The translations under genes and the position numbers were made by a program. The notes beneath the pieces are model-generated. The model was given only the letters and a program-made list of their open reading frames with translations. It was not told where the DNA came from and did not search any database. A DNA stretch of 64,000 nucleotides from an uncultured Rhodospirillales bacterium (GTDB lineage Bacteria > Pseudomonadota > Alphaproteobacteria > ATCC43930 > CGMCC-115725). The stretch lies in NCBI GenBank assembly GCA_903828515.1, contig CAIKMD010000001.1, positions 1 to 64,000 on the forward strand. The letters are read 5' to 3'. Within the stretch, counting starts at the first letter, position 1, and each line of letters begins with the position of its first letter. Positions 49,853 to 58,680 of this stretch are shown one piece after another.

Positions 49853-50781
49853 GCGACGCGAAGCCGGGATTGTTCGCGCGTCTCAAGTCGGGGCTCGCAC
49901 GCTCGGCGCAGCGGCTGACCGACGGCATCGCCGCGATCGTCACGCGGCGCAAGCTCGACGAAGCGGCGCTCACCGAACTCGAAGATCTGTTGATCACGGC
50001 CGATCTTGGCCTCGCCGTGTCGAAAGAAATGGTCGCGGGCTTACGCCGCACGCGGTTCAACCAGGAAGCCAGCACCGAGGAAATCCGCACGACGCTGGCC
50101 GAAGGCGCCGCGAACATCCTGCGCCGGGTCGAAAAGCCGCTGACCATCGATCCCGCGATCAAGCCATTCGTCATTCTCGTCATCGGCGTCAACGGCAGCG
50201 GGAAGACCACCACGATCGGCAAACTCGCCAAGTCCTATGTCGATGCCGGCAAAAAGGTCGTGATCGCTGCCGGCGACACGTTCCGCGCCGCCGCGGTCGA
50301 GCAGCTTAAAATCTGGGGCGAGCGCGCGGGTGCCTTCGTCGTCGCCGGTGCTGCCAATGCCGACGCCGCCGGGCTGGTCTTCGACGCGCTCGATCGCGCG
50401 CGCAAGGACAGTGCCGATATTCTGCTGATCGATACGGCTGGGCGACTGCACAACAAATCCGACCTGATGGCCGAACTGCAAAAAGTTTTGCGCGTGCTCA
50501 AAAAAGCCGAGCCGACCGCGCCGCATGCCGTACTCCTCGTGCTCGACGCGACCGTCGGCCAGAACGCCCATGCGCAGGTGCAGACTTTCCGCGACATGAT
50601 CGGCGTGACCGGTCTGGTGATGACGAAGCTCGACGGAACCGCCAAGGGCGGCGTGCTCGTCGCCATCGCGGAAAAATACGACATGCCGGTTCACTATATC
50701 GGCGTCGGCGAAGCGGCCGAGGATTTGCGTCCCTTCGTCGCCGTCGATTTCGCCAAGAGCCTCGTCGGCCTCGAGGATTAA
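49849..50781 (+). CDS. ftsY: signal recognition particle receptor FtsY
   Basis: 310 residues, short because the acidic A domain of E. coli FtsY is absent, as in many alphaproteobacteria. The NG domain shows GVNGSGKTTTIGKLA, DTFRAAAVEQL, DTAGRLHNKSDLM, TKLDGTAKGG and the GVGEAAEDLRPF end. It docks SRP-ribosome complexes at the membrane. The phosphodiesterase gene begins directly at the next base. Confidence 0.96.
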   Translation: MSDAKPGLFARLKSGLARSAQRLTDGIAAIVTRRKLDEAALTELEDLLITADLGLAVSKEMVAGLRRTRFNQEASTEEIRTTLAEGAANILRRVEKPLTIDPAIKPFVILVIGVNGSGKTTTIGKLAKSYVDAGKKVVIAAGDTFRAAAVEQLKIWGERAGAFVVAGAANADAAGLVFDALDRARKDSADILLIDTAGRLHNKSDLMAELQKVLRVLKKAEPTAPHAVLLVLDATVGQNAHAQVQTFRDMIGVTGLVMTKLDGTAKGGVLVAIAEKYDMPVHYIGVGEAAEDLRPFVAVDFAKSLVGLED

Positions 50782-52140
50782 GTGCGGCTTGTCCTGGCGT
50801 TCCTGCTCTTCCTGATCGTTCGCCCCGCATTCGCGGGCGAGATGCTTGTGCTCAGCGATATCCATTTCAATCCGCTTGCCGACAAAACGCTGGTCGACCG
50901 GCTTGCCGCGGCACCGGCCGAGCAATGGGCAACGCTTCTCGATACCGGCACGCAGCGCATGAGCACCTATGGCAGCGATACCAATTGGGCTTTGCTGCGC
51001 GCAAGCCTCGCCGCGATGAAGGTGCAGCCGAAGCCCGATCTCGTGCTGATTCCAGGTGATTTCGTCGTCCATCGCTTTCGCGCCCTGTTCGAAGCGGAAG
51101 CCGGCGATCACAGCGCCGCGGCGCTGCGCCGTTTCACCGCCGAGACCATCCGCTTCGTCGGATTGCAGCTCAAGGCCGCGTTTCCGGCCACGCCGATCCT
51201 GACGGTGCTCGGCAATAACGATTCGACATGCGGCGATTACGAGGAGCGGCCCGGCGGCCAGTTTCTCGCTGACACGGCCGGGCTGGCCGCCGAACTGGCA
51301 GGACCGACAGCGGGCGATGAGTTTCTCGCCAGTTGGCGCGCGCTCGGCAATTACGTCCTGCCCAATCCGGCCGCGCCCAATCATATGATTGTCGCGCTCA
51401 ACACCAATTTCTTTTCGCCGCATTACAAAAATAATTGCGGCGGCGCCGGCGACGTCAATCCCGCCGAGGCGACGCTGGCGTGGCTCGAACGCACGCTGGC
51501 AACCACCGAGGCACAGCACAGAACCATATGGCTCGCGTATCACGTGCCGCCCGGCGCCGACGCCTTCGCCACCGCGCGGCACGATATCTGTACAGCGCCG
51601 CCCGTGCCGATGTTCGTCGAGCCTTATGCCGCGCGGTTCCACGCCTTGATGCTGCGCTATCACGCAACCGTCGCGGCGAGTTTCGCCGGCCACACACATA
51701 TGGACGGGTTTCGCCTGTTAAGCGAAGGCGGACAGCCCTTCGGCTTCGTGATGATGAACCCGGCCCTGAGTCCGATCTTCGGCCAGAACCCGGCGTTTCG
51801 TCGCGTGACCGTCAACGGCGACGCGACGATTACCGACCAGACGGTGTCCTATCTCGCGAATCTGCCCGACGCGGTGGGTGGTGCCGTGCCGCAATGGCAA
51901 CAGGAAGCCGATTTCGCGACGGCCTGGCATCTGAAGCGGTTCGATCTGGCCAATCTCGAGCAGCTCTATCGGCGTCTCGGGCATTCGGCGGCCGACCGGT
52001 CGCGTTATTTCGACCAATATGCGGTGCAGGGGCCCGCCCGCAACGATATCGCAACTGCGAACGCCGCGGTCTATCGCTGCACCGCGGGCGGCGATCTCCT
52101 GGCCGAGGTTGCGCACTGCATCTGCGCCGGCGGTAACTGA
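50782..52140 (+). CDS. exported sphingomyelinase-like metallophosphoesterase
   Basis: 452 residues from GTG 50782, immediately after ftsY. Signal peptide MRLVLAFLLFLIVRPAFA. Calcineurin-like phosphoesterase with LSDIHFNP, IPGDFVVHR, LGNNDS (the NHE-type motif), AYHVPPG and GHTHMDGF, the spaced Asp/His/Asn metal ligands. Architecture is closest to acid-sphingomyelinase-like phosphodiesterases. Six or more cysteines suggest disulfides outside the cytosol. The substrate is unknown, possibly a nucleotide or phospholipid. Confidence 0.85.
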   Translation: MRLVLAFLLFLIVRPAFAGEMLVLSDIHFNPLADKTLVDRLAAAPAEQWATLLDTGTQRMSTYGSDTNWALLRASLAAMKVQPKPDLVLIPGDFVVHRFRALFEAEAGDHSAAALRRFTAETIRFVGLQLKAAFPATPILTVLGNNDSTCGDYEERPGGQFLADTAGLAAELAGPTAGDEFLASWRALGNYVLPNPAAPNHMIVALNTNFFSPHYKNNCGGAGDVNPAEATLAWLERTLATTEAQHRTIWLAYHVPPGADAFATARHDICTAPPVPMFVEPYAARFHALMLRYHATVAASFAGHTHMDGFRLLSEGGQPFGFVMMNPALSPIFGQNPAFRRVTVNGDATITDQTVSYLANLPDAVGGAVPQWQQEADFATAWHLKRFDLANLEQLYRRLGHSAADRSRYFDQYAVQGPARNDIATANAAVYRCTAGGDLLAEVAHCICAGGN

Positions 52141-52232
52141 TCTCGCTTTCCACCGTGGTGGGCAAGACCGCACTTGCGGAGCCGCCTGCTTCCGTTCAAA
52201 TTCGCGCCCTTATTCGACAGGAGTTTTGAGTT

Positions 52233-53423
52233 ATGGCCAAGAAAGTGAAGCGCGGCAGGCATTTCCTCAATGTCCCGGGCCCGAGCAACGTGCCCGACCG
52301 CGTTCTGCGCGCGATGGATCATCCGCTGATCGATCATCGCAGCCAGGAATTTTTCGATCTGGTCAAAGAAGTCTGCGCCGGATATCGGCGGATTTTCCGC
52401 ACCGAAAGCGCGGTCGCGATCTATCCCTCGTCGGGTACCGGCGCCTGGGAAGCGGCGCTGCTCAACACGCTGTCGCCCGGCGACAAGATTCTCGGCTTCG
52501 AGAGCGGGCAATTCGCGACGCTCTGGAAAGTCATGGCCGAGCGTCACGGCCTGAGCGTCGATTTCATGCCCGGCGATTGGCGCCATCCGGTCGATCCGGC
52601 CGAGATCGAGCGCCGTCTCGTCGCCGACAAATCGCACAGCATCAAAGCGGTGACCATCGTCCACAGCGAAACCTCGACCGGCATCGCCTGTTCGATTCCG
52701 GGCGTGCGTCAGGCGATCGATCGCGCCAAGCACCCGGCCTTGCTGATGGTCGATTCGGTGTCCTCGGCCGGCGTGCACGAATATCGCCATGACGAATGGG
52801 GCGTCGACGTCACCATTTGCGGCTCGCAAAAGGGCCTGATGCTGCCGCCCGGCCTTGGTTACAACGTGGTTTCGAAGAAGGCGCTCGCCGCCAACAAGAC
52901 CGCGAAACTGCCGCGCGCCTATTTCGACTGGCAGCCGATGGTCGATGCCAATCAGAGCGGCTCGTTCCCCTACACGCCGCCGATCAGCATGTTCTTCGCC
53001 GCCAAGGAAGCCATCGCGATGATGGAAGAGGAAGGCCTCGACAATATCGTCGCGCGTCACGAGCGCCTGGCCGAAGCGACACGGCGCGCGGTGCGCGCCT
53101 GGGGTCTCGAGATTCTCTGCGCCGAGCCGCGTGCCTATGCCAACGCGCTGACCGCGATCATGGTACCGGAAGGCGTCAACGCCGACGCCGTGCGCGCCGC
53201 GATCCTCGAGCACTACGATGTCTCGCTGGGCGCGGGCCTCGGTAAAGTCTTCGGCAAGGTGTTCCGCATCGGCCATCTCGGCTGGACCAACGAGCTGATG
53301 GTGATCGGCGCGATTGCCGGCGTCGAAATGGGCATGGGCGTTGCCGGCGTGAAATTTAAGAGCGGCGGCACGCAAGCAGCCATCGATTACCTCGGCGGCA
53401 ACTCGGCGGCGCACGGGCGCTAA
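52233..53423 (+). CDS. serine-glyoxylate aminotransferase-like PLP enzyme
   Basis: 396 residues. Class V aminotransferase fold with the PLP lysine Lys200 in ICGSQKGLMLPPG, the VDSVSSAG aspartate and GPSNVPDRVLRAMDHPLIDHR at the start. Similar proteins convert serine and glyoxylate to hydroxypyruvate and glycine in the serine cycle or photorespiration-like pathways. Serine-pyruvate or alanine-glyoxylate activity is also possible. The next gene starts four bases after its stop. Confidence 0.88.
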   Translation: MAKKVKRGRHFLNVPGPSNVPDRVLRAMDHPLIDHRSQEFFDLVKEVCAGYRRIFRTESAVAIYPSSGTGAWEAALLNTLSPGDKILGFESGQFATLWKVMAERHGLSVDFMPGDWRHPVDPAEIERRLVADKSHSIKAVTIVHSETSTGIACSIPGVRQAIDRAKHPALLMVDSVSSAGVHEYRHDEWGVDVTICGSQKGLMLPPGLGYNVVSKKALAANKTAKLPRAYFDWQPMVDANQSGSFPYTPPISMFFAAKEAIAMMEEEGLDNIVARHERLAEATRRAVRAWGLEILCAEPRAYANALTAIMVPEGVNADAVRAAILEHYDVSLGAGLGKVFGKVFRIGHLGWTNELMVIGAIAGVEMGMGVAGVKFKSGGTQAAIDYLGGNSAAHGR

Positions 53424-53426
53424 GCC

Positions 53427-54182
53427 GTGGACGTCGAGGCACTCGCCGGCCGGCTGATCGCAGCGCGGCAAAGCGGCAAGCGCCTCGCCTCATTGAGCGC
53501 CGACGAAGCGCCCGCGACGGCCGAGGAAGGGTATGCGCTGCAGGACGTGATCCTGCGCCGTCTCGGCATCGCGATCGCCGGGTGGAAAGCGGGTGCGTCG
53601 AGCCCGACCGCCGAACCGCAAGCGGGACCGATCCTCGCCGATCGCATGAAGCCGAGCCCGGCGCGCTTCGCCCTGCTCCCGAACGCGCTCCGGACCGTCG
53701 AGGCCGAACTGGCCTTTCGCTTCGGCCGCGATCTGCCGTCGCGTGCCACGCCCTATGCCGAGAACGAAGTCTGGGATGCGATCGACACGCTGCATGTCGG
53801 CATCGAGGTTCTGGAATCGAGTTTCGTCGACCGGCGCTTCGTGCCCGAGCACGCGGTGCTTGGCGACCTTCTCAATAACGGCGCTTATGCCTATGGACCC
53901 GCGATCACCAACTGGCGCGACCGCGAACTCGGTAAACCGAAAGCCGTGCTCATCATCGACGGCAAGGAAGTTCGCCGCGCCGATGCCGGCACACCGGGCG
54001 GGCATCCGAAACGCCTGCTCACGTTTCTCGTCAATCACGCGGCCGACCGCGGCCTTGCCATCAAGCGCGGCGACATCGTCACCACCGGCAGCCACACCGG
54101 TATGCTCGACGCACCCGCCGGCTCGACCGTAACCGCGCGGTTCGAGGGCATCGGCGAGGCAAGCCTGACATTCACGGCTTGA
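53427..54182 (+). CDS. fumarylacetoacetate-hydrolase-family hydratase (2-oxopent-4-enoate hydratase-like)
   Basis: 251 residues from GTG 53427. The family's hydratase branch is recognised by GWKAGASSPTA, EAELAFRFGRDLP, IEVLESSFVD, DLLNNGAYAYGP and the late GDIVTTGSHTGM. Relatives hydrate 2-oxo-4-pentenoate in aromatic degradation, but no other aromatic genes are here, so the role could be generic. It follows the aminotransferase by 4 bases and ends at the ArsR operator. Confidence 0.8.
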   Translation: MDVEALAGRLIAARQSGKRLASLSADEAPATAEEGYALQDVILRRLGIAIAGWKAGASSPTAEPQAGPILADRMKPSPARFALLPNALRTVEAELAFRFGRDLPSRATPYAENEVWDAIDTLHVGIEVLESSFVDRRFVPEHAVLGDLLNNGAYAYGPAITNWRDRELGKPKAVLIIDGKEVRRADAGTPGGHPKRLLTFLVNHAADRGLAIKRGDIVTTGSHTGMLDAPAGSTVTARFEGIGEASLTFTA

Positions 54183-54227
54183 CTTAACGTAAGTTATAAC
54201 TTACCGTAAGCAATAACTTACGGTAAG
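54183..54227. promoter_or_regulatory. three-unit operator at the ArsR/SRPBCC gene pair
   Basis: Three 11-bp palindromic units repeat with an exact 17-bp period: CTTAACGTAAG (54183-54193), CTTACCGTAAG (54200-54210) and CTTACGGTAAG (54217-54227), spaced by TTATAA and CAATAA. The second and third are perfect palindromes apart from the central base. A possible -10 TATAAC (54195-54200) lies between units 1 and 2, with TTCACG 18 bases upstream. The last unit ends two bases before the ArsR ATG. Autorepression by the ArsR protein is the simplest reading. Confidence 0.8.
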
Positions 54228-54229
54228 AC

Positions 54230-54553
54230 ATGACCCAATTTCCCCACGTCCTGAATGCCTTAGCCGACCAGACCCGACGCGATATCTTCGAGCGCCTGGC
54301 CGCGGGGCCTCAATCGGTGGGCGCCCTCGCGCTCAACCTGCCGATCAGCCGGCCGGCGGTGTCGCAGCATCTGCGCGTCCTCAAGGAAGCCGGCCTGGTT
54401 CTCGACCGCGCCGAAGGCACGCGGCGGGTCTATCGCATCGATCCGGCGGGGCTGGGCGTCATGCGGCAATGGCTCGACCGGTTTTGGGATGCTTCGCTCA
54501 ACGCCTTCAAAGCCGAGGCCGATCGCGATCAGAACGAGGAAACCGCGCCATGA
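54230..54553 (+). CDS. ArsR/SmtB-family transcriptional regulator
   Basis: 107 residues. Winged helix with the recognition region SVGALALNLPISRPAVSQHLRVLKEAGLV (split over 28-56), then RRVYRIDPAGLG. It lacks the Cys metal motif of classical arsenic sensors (ELCVCDL) and the ZIANT-type metal sites are not evident, so it probably senses something other than metal, or acts through the SRPBCC partner. It starts two bases after its likely operator. Its stop overlaps the next ATG (ATGA). Confidence 0.9.
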   Translation: MTQFPHVLNALADQTRRDIFERLAAGPQSVGALALNLPISRPAVSQHLRVLKEAGLVLDRAEGTRRVYRIDPAGLGVMRQWLDRFWDASLNAFKAEADRDQNEETAP

Positions 54554-55023
54554 GCCAGACGATCGATCCGGCGCCGGTCCGCAAATCCGTGCAGGTGAAA
54601 GCGGCGCCTGCCCGTGCCTTCGACCTCTTCACGTCCGGCATGAGTCGTTGGTGGCTCAAATCGCACAGCATCAACCCGACCAAATCGCCGACCAAGGAGA
54701 TCGTGGTCGAACCGCGCATCGACGGGCGCTGGATGGAACGCGGCGAAGACGGCAGCGAGTGCCAATGGGGCAAGGTGCTCGTCTGGGAACCGCCGATGCG
54801 GCTCGTTCTCGCCTGGCAGATCAACGCGCAATTTCAATTCGATCCCGCGCTCGTCACCGAAGTCGAGATACGTTTCACACCCGACGGCACTGGCACGCGC
54901 ATCGATCTCGAGCATCGTCATCTCGAACGCTTGGGTGACCAGGCGGAAACGCTGCGCCAGATGGTCGATTCGCCCAATGGTTGGGGCGCCTTGCTGGAGA
55001 GCTTTTCGCAATACGCCGTGTGA
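54550..55023 (+). CDS. SRPBCC/AHSA1-family protein paired with ArsR
   Basis: 157 residues from ATG 54550; an earlier open frame runs back over ArsR and is rejected. It begins with VRKSVQVKAAPARAFDLFTSGMSRWW and ends ...NGWGALLESFSQYAV, the usual START-like AHSA1 pattern with a hydrophobic cavity. ArsR-SRPBCC pairs are common; the second protein may bind the inducer or a lipid-like ligand. Coupled by ATGA to the regulator. Confidence 0.88.
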   Translation: MSQTIDPAPVRKSVQVKAAPARAFDLFTSGMSRWWLKSHSINPTKSPTKEIVVEPRIDGRWMERGEDGSECQWGKVLVWEPPMRLVLAWQINAQFQFDPALVTEVEIRFTPDGTGTRIDLEHRHLERLGDQAETLRQMVDSPNGWGALLESFSQYAV

Positions 55024-55050
55024 ACCTCGATGCTTTTATGAGGAGGGATC

Positions 55051-55695
55051 ATGCCTGAACTTCAAATCATCGGAAGTCCCGTCGGCAATTTCGTTTGGGC
55101 TTGCCGGATCATGTGCACCGAGAAGGGCGTCACGTATGATCTCGTCCCTGCCTTGGCGCATTCACCGGAAAGCGACGCGGTCCATCCGCTGGGCAAGATT
55201 CCCGGCCTGCGCCACGGCGATGTGACGCTCGGCGAATCGCGTGCGATCTGCCGTTATATCGATACGGTCTTTCCCGGACCGTCGCTGATGCCGAGCGATC
55301 CGGTCGCCGCCGCCCAGACCGAACAGTGGATGTCGATCGTCTGTACCGCGATCGATCCGGTCATGCTGCGCCAGTATTTTCGCGGCTATGTCTTTCCAGG
55401 AACGCCGGACGGCAGCCCCAACCGCGCGTTTATCGAGCCTGCTTTACCCCTGATGGAGCCGCAATTCGCGCTGCTGGATCGCGCCGTCGCCAAGACCGGG
55501 CATCTGGTCGGCGAGTCCTTCACCCTCGCCGACGCCTATCTCACCCCGATCCTCTATTACATGAGCAAGCCGCCCGAGAGCAGCGCGATGCTCGGCAAAT
55601 GCACCGCCCTTGCCGCCTATCTCGACCGCCAATTGGCGCGCCCGAGCGTTCGCGACACGACGCCACCGGCTTTCCCCGGCGCGCGCCGAACCTGA
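55051..55695 (+). CDS. glutathione S-transferase family protein
   Basis: 214 residues. Thioredoxin-like N-domain (GSPVGNFVWACRIMCTEKGVTYDLV, IPGLRHGDVTLGESRAICRYID with the glutathione-binding Glu-Ser) and an all-helical C-domain (LVGESFTLADAYLTPILYYM). A beta- or theta-like class is likely. It may detoxify a compound sensed by the ArsR pair upstream. It converges with the VOC gene with no gap. Confidence 0.85.
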   Translation: MPELQIIGSPVGNFVWACRIMCTEKGVTYDLVPALAHSPESDAVHPLGKIPGLRHGDVTLGESRAICRYIDTVFPGPSLMPSDPVAAAQTEQWMSIVCTAIDPVMLRQYFRGYVFPGTPDGSPNRAFIEPALPLMEPQFALLDRAVAKTGHLVGESFTLADAYLTPILYYMSKPPESSAMLGKCTALAAYLDRQLARPSVRDTTPPAFPGARRT

Positions 55696-56103
55696 TTATT
55701 TCGGCGCGTTCTCGCCGCGGCGGCCTTGCGCGAATTCGACCGGATAGCCGTCTGGATCGAGCGCGGTCATTGCGCGTTCCCACGGCTCGTCATGCGGCGG
55801 CGTCATGAACGTGACGCCTTTCGCCAGCAGATCCTTGTAGAGACCATCGAGATCGTCGGTGCTCAGTTCGACGTGGATCGCTTTCTTCTGCGCGTCGCTC
55901 AGTTTTTCGGCGCCTTCCTTCAGCGCCTCTTCCCACCACAGCAGGCCGATCGAGCCGCCTCCCTCGCCGACCTTGATCAGCGCGAAATGCGGCGCCGCGT
56001 TCCACGCGAGTTTGAAGCCCAATTTGTTCTGATAGTAATCGACCGACCGCTCGACGCTCTCGACCGTGAGCGTGAGGCCTTCCATGCGTACCCTGTTGTC
56101 CAT
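55696..56103 (-). CDS. VOC/glyoxalase-fold protein
   Basis: 135 residues of the vicinal-oxygen-chelate fold with two beta-alpha-beta-beta-beta modules: VESVERSVDYYQNKLGFKLAWN and AIHVELSTDDLDGLYKDLLAKG, ending MTALDPDGYPVEFAQ. Metal-binding His and Glu positions are present. The family covers lyases, dioxygenases and resistance proteins; the substrate is unknown. Confidence 0.85.
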   Translation of the reverse strand: MDNRVRMEGLTLTVESVERSVDYYQNKLGFKLAWNAAPHFALIKVGEGGGSIGLLWWEEALKEGAEKLSDAQKKAIHVELSTDDLDGLYKDLLAKGVTFMTPPHDEPWERAMTALDPDGYPVEFAQGRRGENAPK

Positions 56104-56290
56104 TGCGCGCGATCCCTTTTGCGGTTTCGGCGCATAAGCCGATGTAACCGTGTTGTGAGAACTGGGGATAACATGGAAGCCTCCCGGAAAACAGGGCGTT
56201 CACCAGCCGGCATCCTGTCGATAACTCGGCGGACGACCGGTGGAAGCCTTGTGCTTTGCTGAAGCTGGGCGGAGCGATTAAGCTCGCGTC
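56104..56290. other. 187-base divergent intergenic region
   Basis: Between the VOC gene (minus) and dcd (plus). It contains no recognisable RNA, repeat or ORF. It probably carries the dcd promoter, and therefore that of the TIR gene downstream. Confidence 0.4.
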
Positions 56291-57439
56291 ATGGCGGACA
56301 CCCCGGCAACCAACCTATTTCCCGACGACGCGAAACACGCGGCGCGGACCGGTATCCTGCCGTTCCAGTCGATCAACGCGATGCTGCGCGAGCACGAGAT
56401 CTGGGGCAAGACCGAGATCCTGGCCGATCAGGTACAGCCGGCCAGCATCGACCTCCGCTTGGGGCCGACGGCGTGGCGGGTGCGCGCGAGTTTCCTGCCG
56501 GGCCCCGGCAACACGGTCGCCGATAAGATCAAGCAGCTCGATGCCTATCCGATCGACATCAGCAACGGCGCGGTGCTCGAAAAGGGCTGCGTCTATGTCG
56601 TGCCATTGCTCGAGGCGCTGCATCTCAAAAGCGGCGTCACCGCCTTCGCCAATCCGAAAAGCTCGACCGGCCGGCTCGACGTGCTGACGCGGCTCATCGC
56701 CGACGGGTGCAGCAGTTTCGACCGGCTGGATAAAGGTTATCAAGGCCCGCTCTATGTCGAGATCGCGCCACGTACTTTCAGCGTCGTGGTCCGCGAGGGC
56801 ACGCGGCTTAATCAATTACGGTTTCGTCGCGGCTCGCCGGTCATCCCGTCGAGCGAGCTGCAACGCCTGCACGATACCGGACAGCTCGTTCTCTCCGACA
56901 CCAACGAGCAGAATTTCGCCGACCGCAAAATGCTGCGCCTGAGCGTCGATCTTCACGGCAATGGCCTCGGCGGGCTGATCGGTTATCGCGCCAAGAAACA
57001 CACCGACCGGATCGATCTCGAAAAGATCGGTCATTACGACCCGCTCGAATTCTGGGAGCCGATTCATTACCAGCGCGATCCGCCGCTGATCCTCGATCCG
57101 AACGATTTCTACATTCTCGTCACCAAGGAAGCGGTGCGCATCCCGCCCGACTTCGCCGCCGAGATGGTCGCCTACGACACATCGGTCGGCGAATTCCGCG
57201 TTCATTACGCCGGGTTCTTCGATCCCGGTTTCGGCTGGGGCGACGCGGTCTCGAAAGCGGTGCTCGAGGTCCGCTCGCACGAGGTACCGTTCACCCTCGA
57301 AGACGGGCAGACCGTCGGCTGGCTGCAATACGAGCGGATGGCCGGCAGACCCGACCGGCTCTACGGCACCGGAATCAAATCCAACTATCAGGGCCAGAGC
57401 CTGGCACTGGCCAAGCAGTTCAAGCCGTTTTCGGGCTGA
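56291..57439 (+). CDS. dcd: dCTP deaminase, double-length alphaproteobacterial type, 3' end replaced by an insertion event
   Basis: 382 residues, about twice E. coli Dcd, with two dUTPase-like barrels in tandem. It deaminates dCTP to dUTP for thymidylate synthesis. Motifs: VQPASIDLRLGPTAWRV (about 48-64), ANPKSSTGRLDVLTRLIADG, and the catalytic-Glu stretch GYQGPLYVEIAPRTF (about 149-163). The second half has DFYILVTKEAVRIPPDFAAEM and VHYAGFFDPGFGWG. Its last 119 bases are repeated 1359 bases downstream with four differences. This copy is the one in frame, so the current C-terminus may derive from the inserted DNA. Only 15 bases separate it from the TIR gene. Confidence 0.93.
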   Translation: MADTPATNLFPDDAKHAARTGILPFQSINAMLREHEIWGKTEILADQVQPASIDLRLGPTAWRVRASFLPGPGNTVADKIKQLDAYPIDISNGAVLEKGCVYVVPLLEALHLKSGVTAFANPKSSTGRLDVLTRLIADGCSSFDRLDKGYQGPLYVEIAPRTFSVVVREGTRLNQLRFRRGSPVIPSSELQRLHDTGQLVLSDTNEQNFADRKMLRLSVDLHGNGLGGLIGYRAKKHTDRIDLEKIGHYDPLEFWEPIHYQRDPPLILDPNDFYILVTKEAVRIPPDFAAEMVAYDTSVGEFRVHYAGFFDPGFGWGDAVSKAVLEVRSHEVPFTLEDGQTVGWLQYERMAGRPDRLYGTGIKSNYQGQSLALAKQFKPFSG

Positions 57440-57440
57440 T
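57322..57440 (+). repeat. direct repeat, left copy: dcd 3' end (119 bp)
   Basis: This 119-base stretch is the end of dcd including its TGA and one more base. It matches 58681-58799 at 115 of 119 positions; the mismatches are at 57325, 57341, 57352 and 57406. The longest exact runs are 57353-57405 (53 bases) and 57407-57440 (34 bases), so an attachment core could lie there. Confidence 0.95.
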
Positions 57441-57454
57441 GCTCTGAATCCCAA

Positions 57455-58672
57455 ATGATCCATCGTCAGGACAGTTGGTGGAAGATGTATCCCACCCTTA
57501 TCCAGGATCATGATCCGCAAACTTGGGCTTGCATTACAGCAGACGGCAAACGTTATTCACGATCCAAATTACTTGAACTTATCAATAAGGGCTCAGAGAC
57601 TTGGAATAAATTCAAACGATCCCTCCCACCGATTCGATGGTATCGAACAAAAACAGGAGCGAGGTGGACCTCAGGATTTCTTTTACATTTGAAGGGCGCC
57701 GATTTGCGCCGGGTCGATTTTTCCGGCTTTGATCTTACGGGTTGTGATTTTCCTGAATCAAATTTCACTCGGGCCATATTTTCCGGGACAAATTTTAGCG
57801 AAGGGCCTCACGGTTCATTTGAACGTAACGGATCTTATAGAGGCAGCGTATTTCGTGGCACAAAATTTCAAGGAACCCACTTATCTGGAAATGACCTGTC
57901 AGAGTGTGATTTTACAAACGCCGAATTGAATGGGGTGAGTTTTCACGATGTGAACCTCGCGGGCTCGCGATTGAATAAATGTCTCATCGCGGGTCGCTTT
58001 ACCGGTGTCAATGTAGAGCGCACGGACTTCGCTTCTGCCTATTTATTCTCTTCTAGTTTCATCAACATGGACTTGAGCGGCGCACGCAATCTAACCCACG
58101 CACAATTCCTTGAACATGTCACACTCGACCACCGCACACTCTTTCAATCAGGGCCACTTCCGGATATTTTTTATCGAGGTTGCGGCTTGCCCGAAATCTT
58201 CGTGGAATATATGCCTTCGTTAACCGCCATCCCGCTCCAATTCGAGACCTGTTTTATTAGTCACTCATCGAAAGACGAGGCCTTCGCCGCTCGGCTATAT
58301 AAAGACCTTCAAGAGGCAAAGGTGAGGTGCTTCTATGCACCCAAAGACTTGCGAATCGGTTCGATCATCCGTGACTCAGTGGAGTCAGCAATCCACCTTA
58401 ATGACCGACTGCTTTTGGTACTCTCTAAACACTCGATTTCTAGCCAATGGGTAGAGCATGAAGTGGAAGCAGCATTAGAGAGGGAGCGGAGTGAAAATCG
58501 TCCCCTATTGTTTCCCATCATGATAGACGGGGCTGTGATGACCACCGCAAAAGGATGGGCGGCCAATTTGCGGCGGCAGCGGCATATTGGAGACTTCAGG
58601 CAATGGGCCAACCAATCCGCCTACAGGGAGGGGCTGCAAAAGTTGCTTTCCGACCTACAGGTCCCGGCCTGA
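57455..58672 (+). CDS. pentapeptide-repeat and TIR-domain protein, probable NAD-cleaving defence effector
   Basis: 405 residues from ATG 57455; an ATG ten codons on (57485), preceded by GGTGGAAG, is an alternative start. Residues 1-78 are an unassigned N-terminal part; about 79-212 are pentapeptide repeats (GADLRRVDFSGFDLTGCDF style), a right-handed beta helix; about 265-400 are a TIR domain starting CFISHSSKDEAFAARLYKDL, with RCFYAPKDLRIG and the catalytic-glutamate pattern SSQWVEHEVEAAL (Glu336 equivalent to SARM1's). Bacterial TIR proteins consume NAD in anti-phage defence, and the pentapeptide part may hold ligands or assemble. Low G+C and foreign codon use indicate transfer. It is probably co-transcribed with dcd. 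Confidence 0.9.
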   Translation: MIHRQDSWWKMYPTLIQDHDPQTWACITADGKRYSRSKLLELINKGSETWNKFKRSLPPIRWYRTKTGARWTSGFLLHLKGADLRRVDFSGFDLTGCDFPESNFTRAIFSGTNFSEGPHGSFERNGSYRGSVFRGTKFQGTHLSGNDLSECDFTNAELNGVSFHDVNLAGSRLNKCLIAGRFTGVNVERTDFASAYLFSSSFINMDLSGARNLTHAQFLEHVTLDHRTLFQSGPLPDIFYRGCGLPEIFVEYMPSLTAIPLQFETCFISHSSKDEAFAARLYKDLQEAKVRCFYAPKDLRIGSIIRDSVESAIHLNDRLLLVLSKHSISSQWVEHEVEAALERERSENRPLLFPIMIDGAVMTTAKGWAANLRRQRHIGDFRQWANQSAYREGLQKLLSDLQVPA

Positions 58673-58680
58673 ATAAGTTC

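Noticed and set aside
57441-58680. Insertion-sequence origin of the TIR-gene insert
   Set aside because: I found no inverted repeats at the ends of 57441-58680 and no transposase. The 119-bp flanks are copies of host coding DNA, far too long for a target-site duplication.
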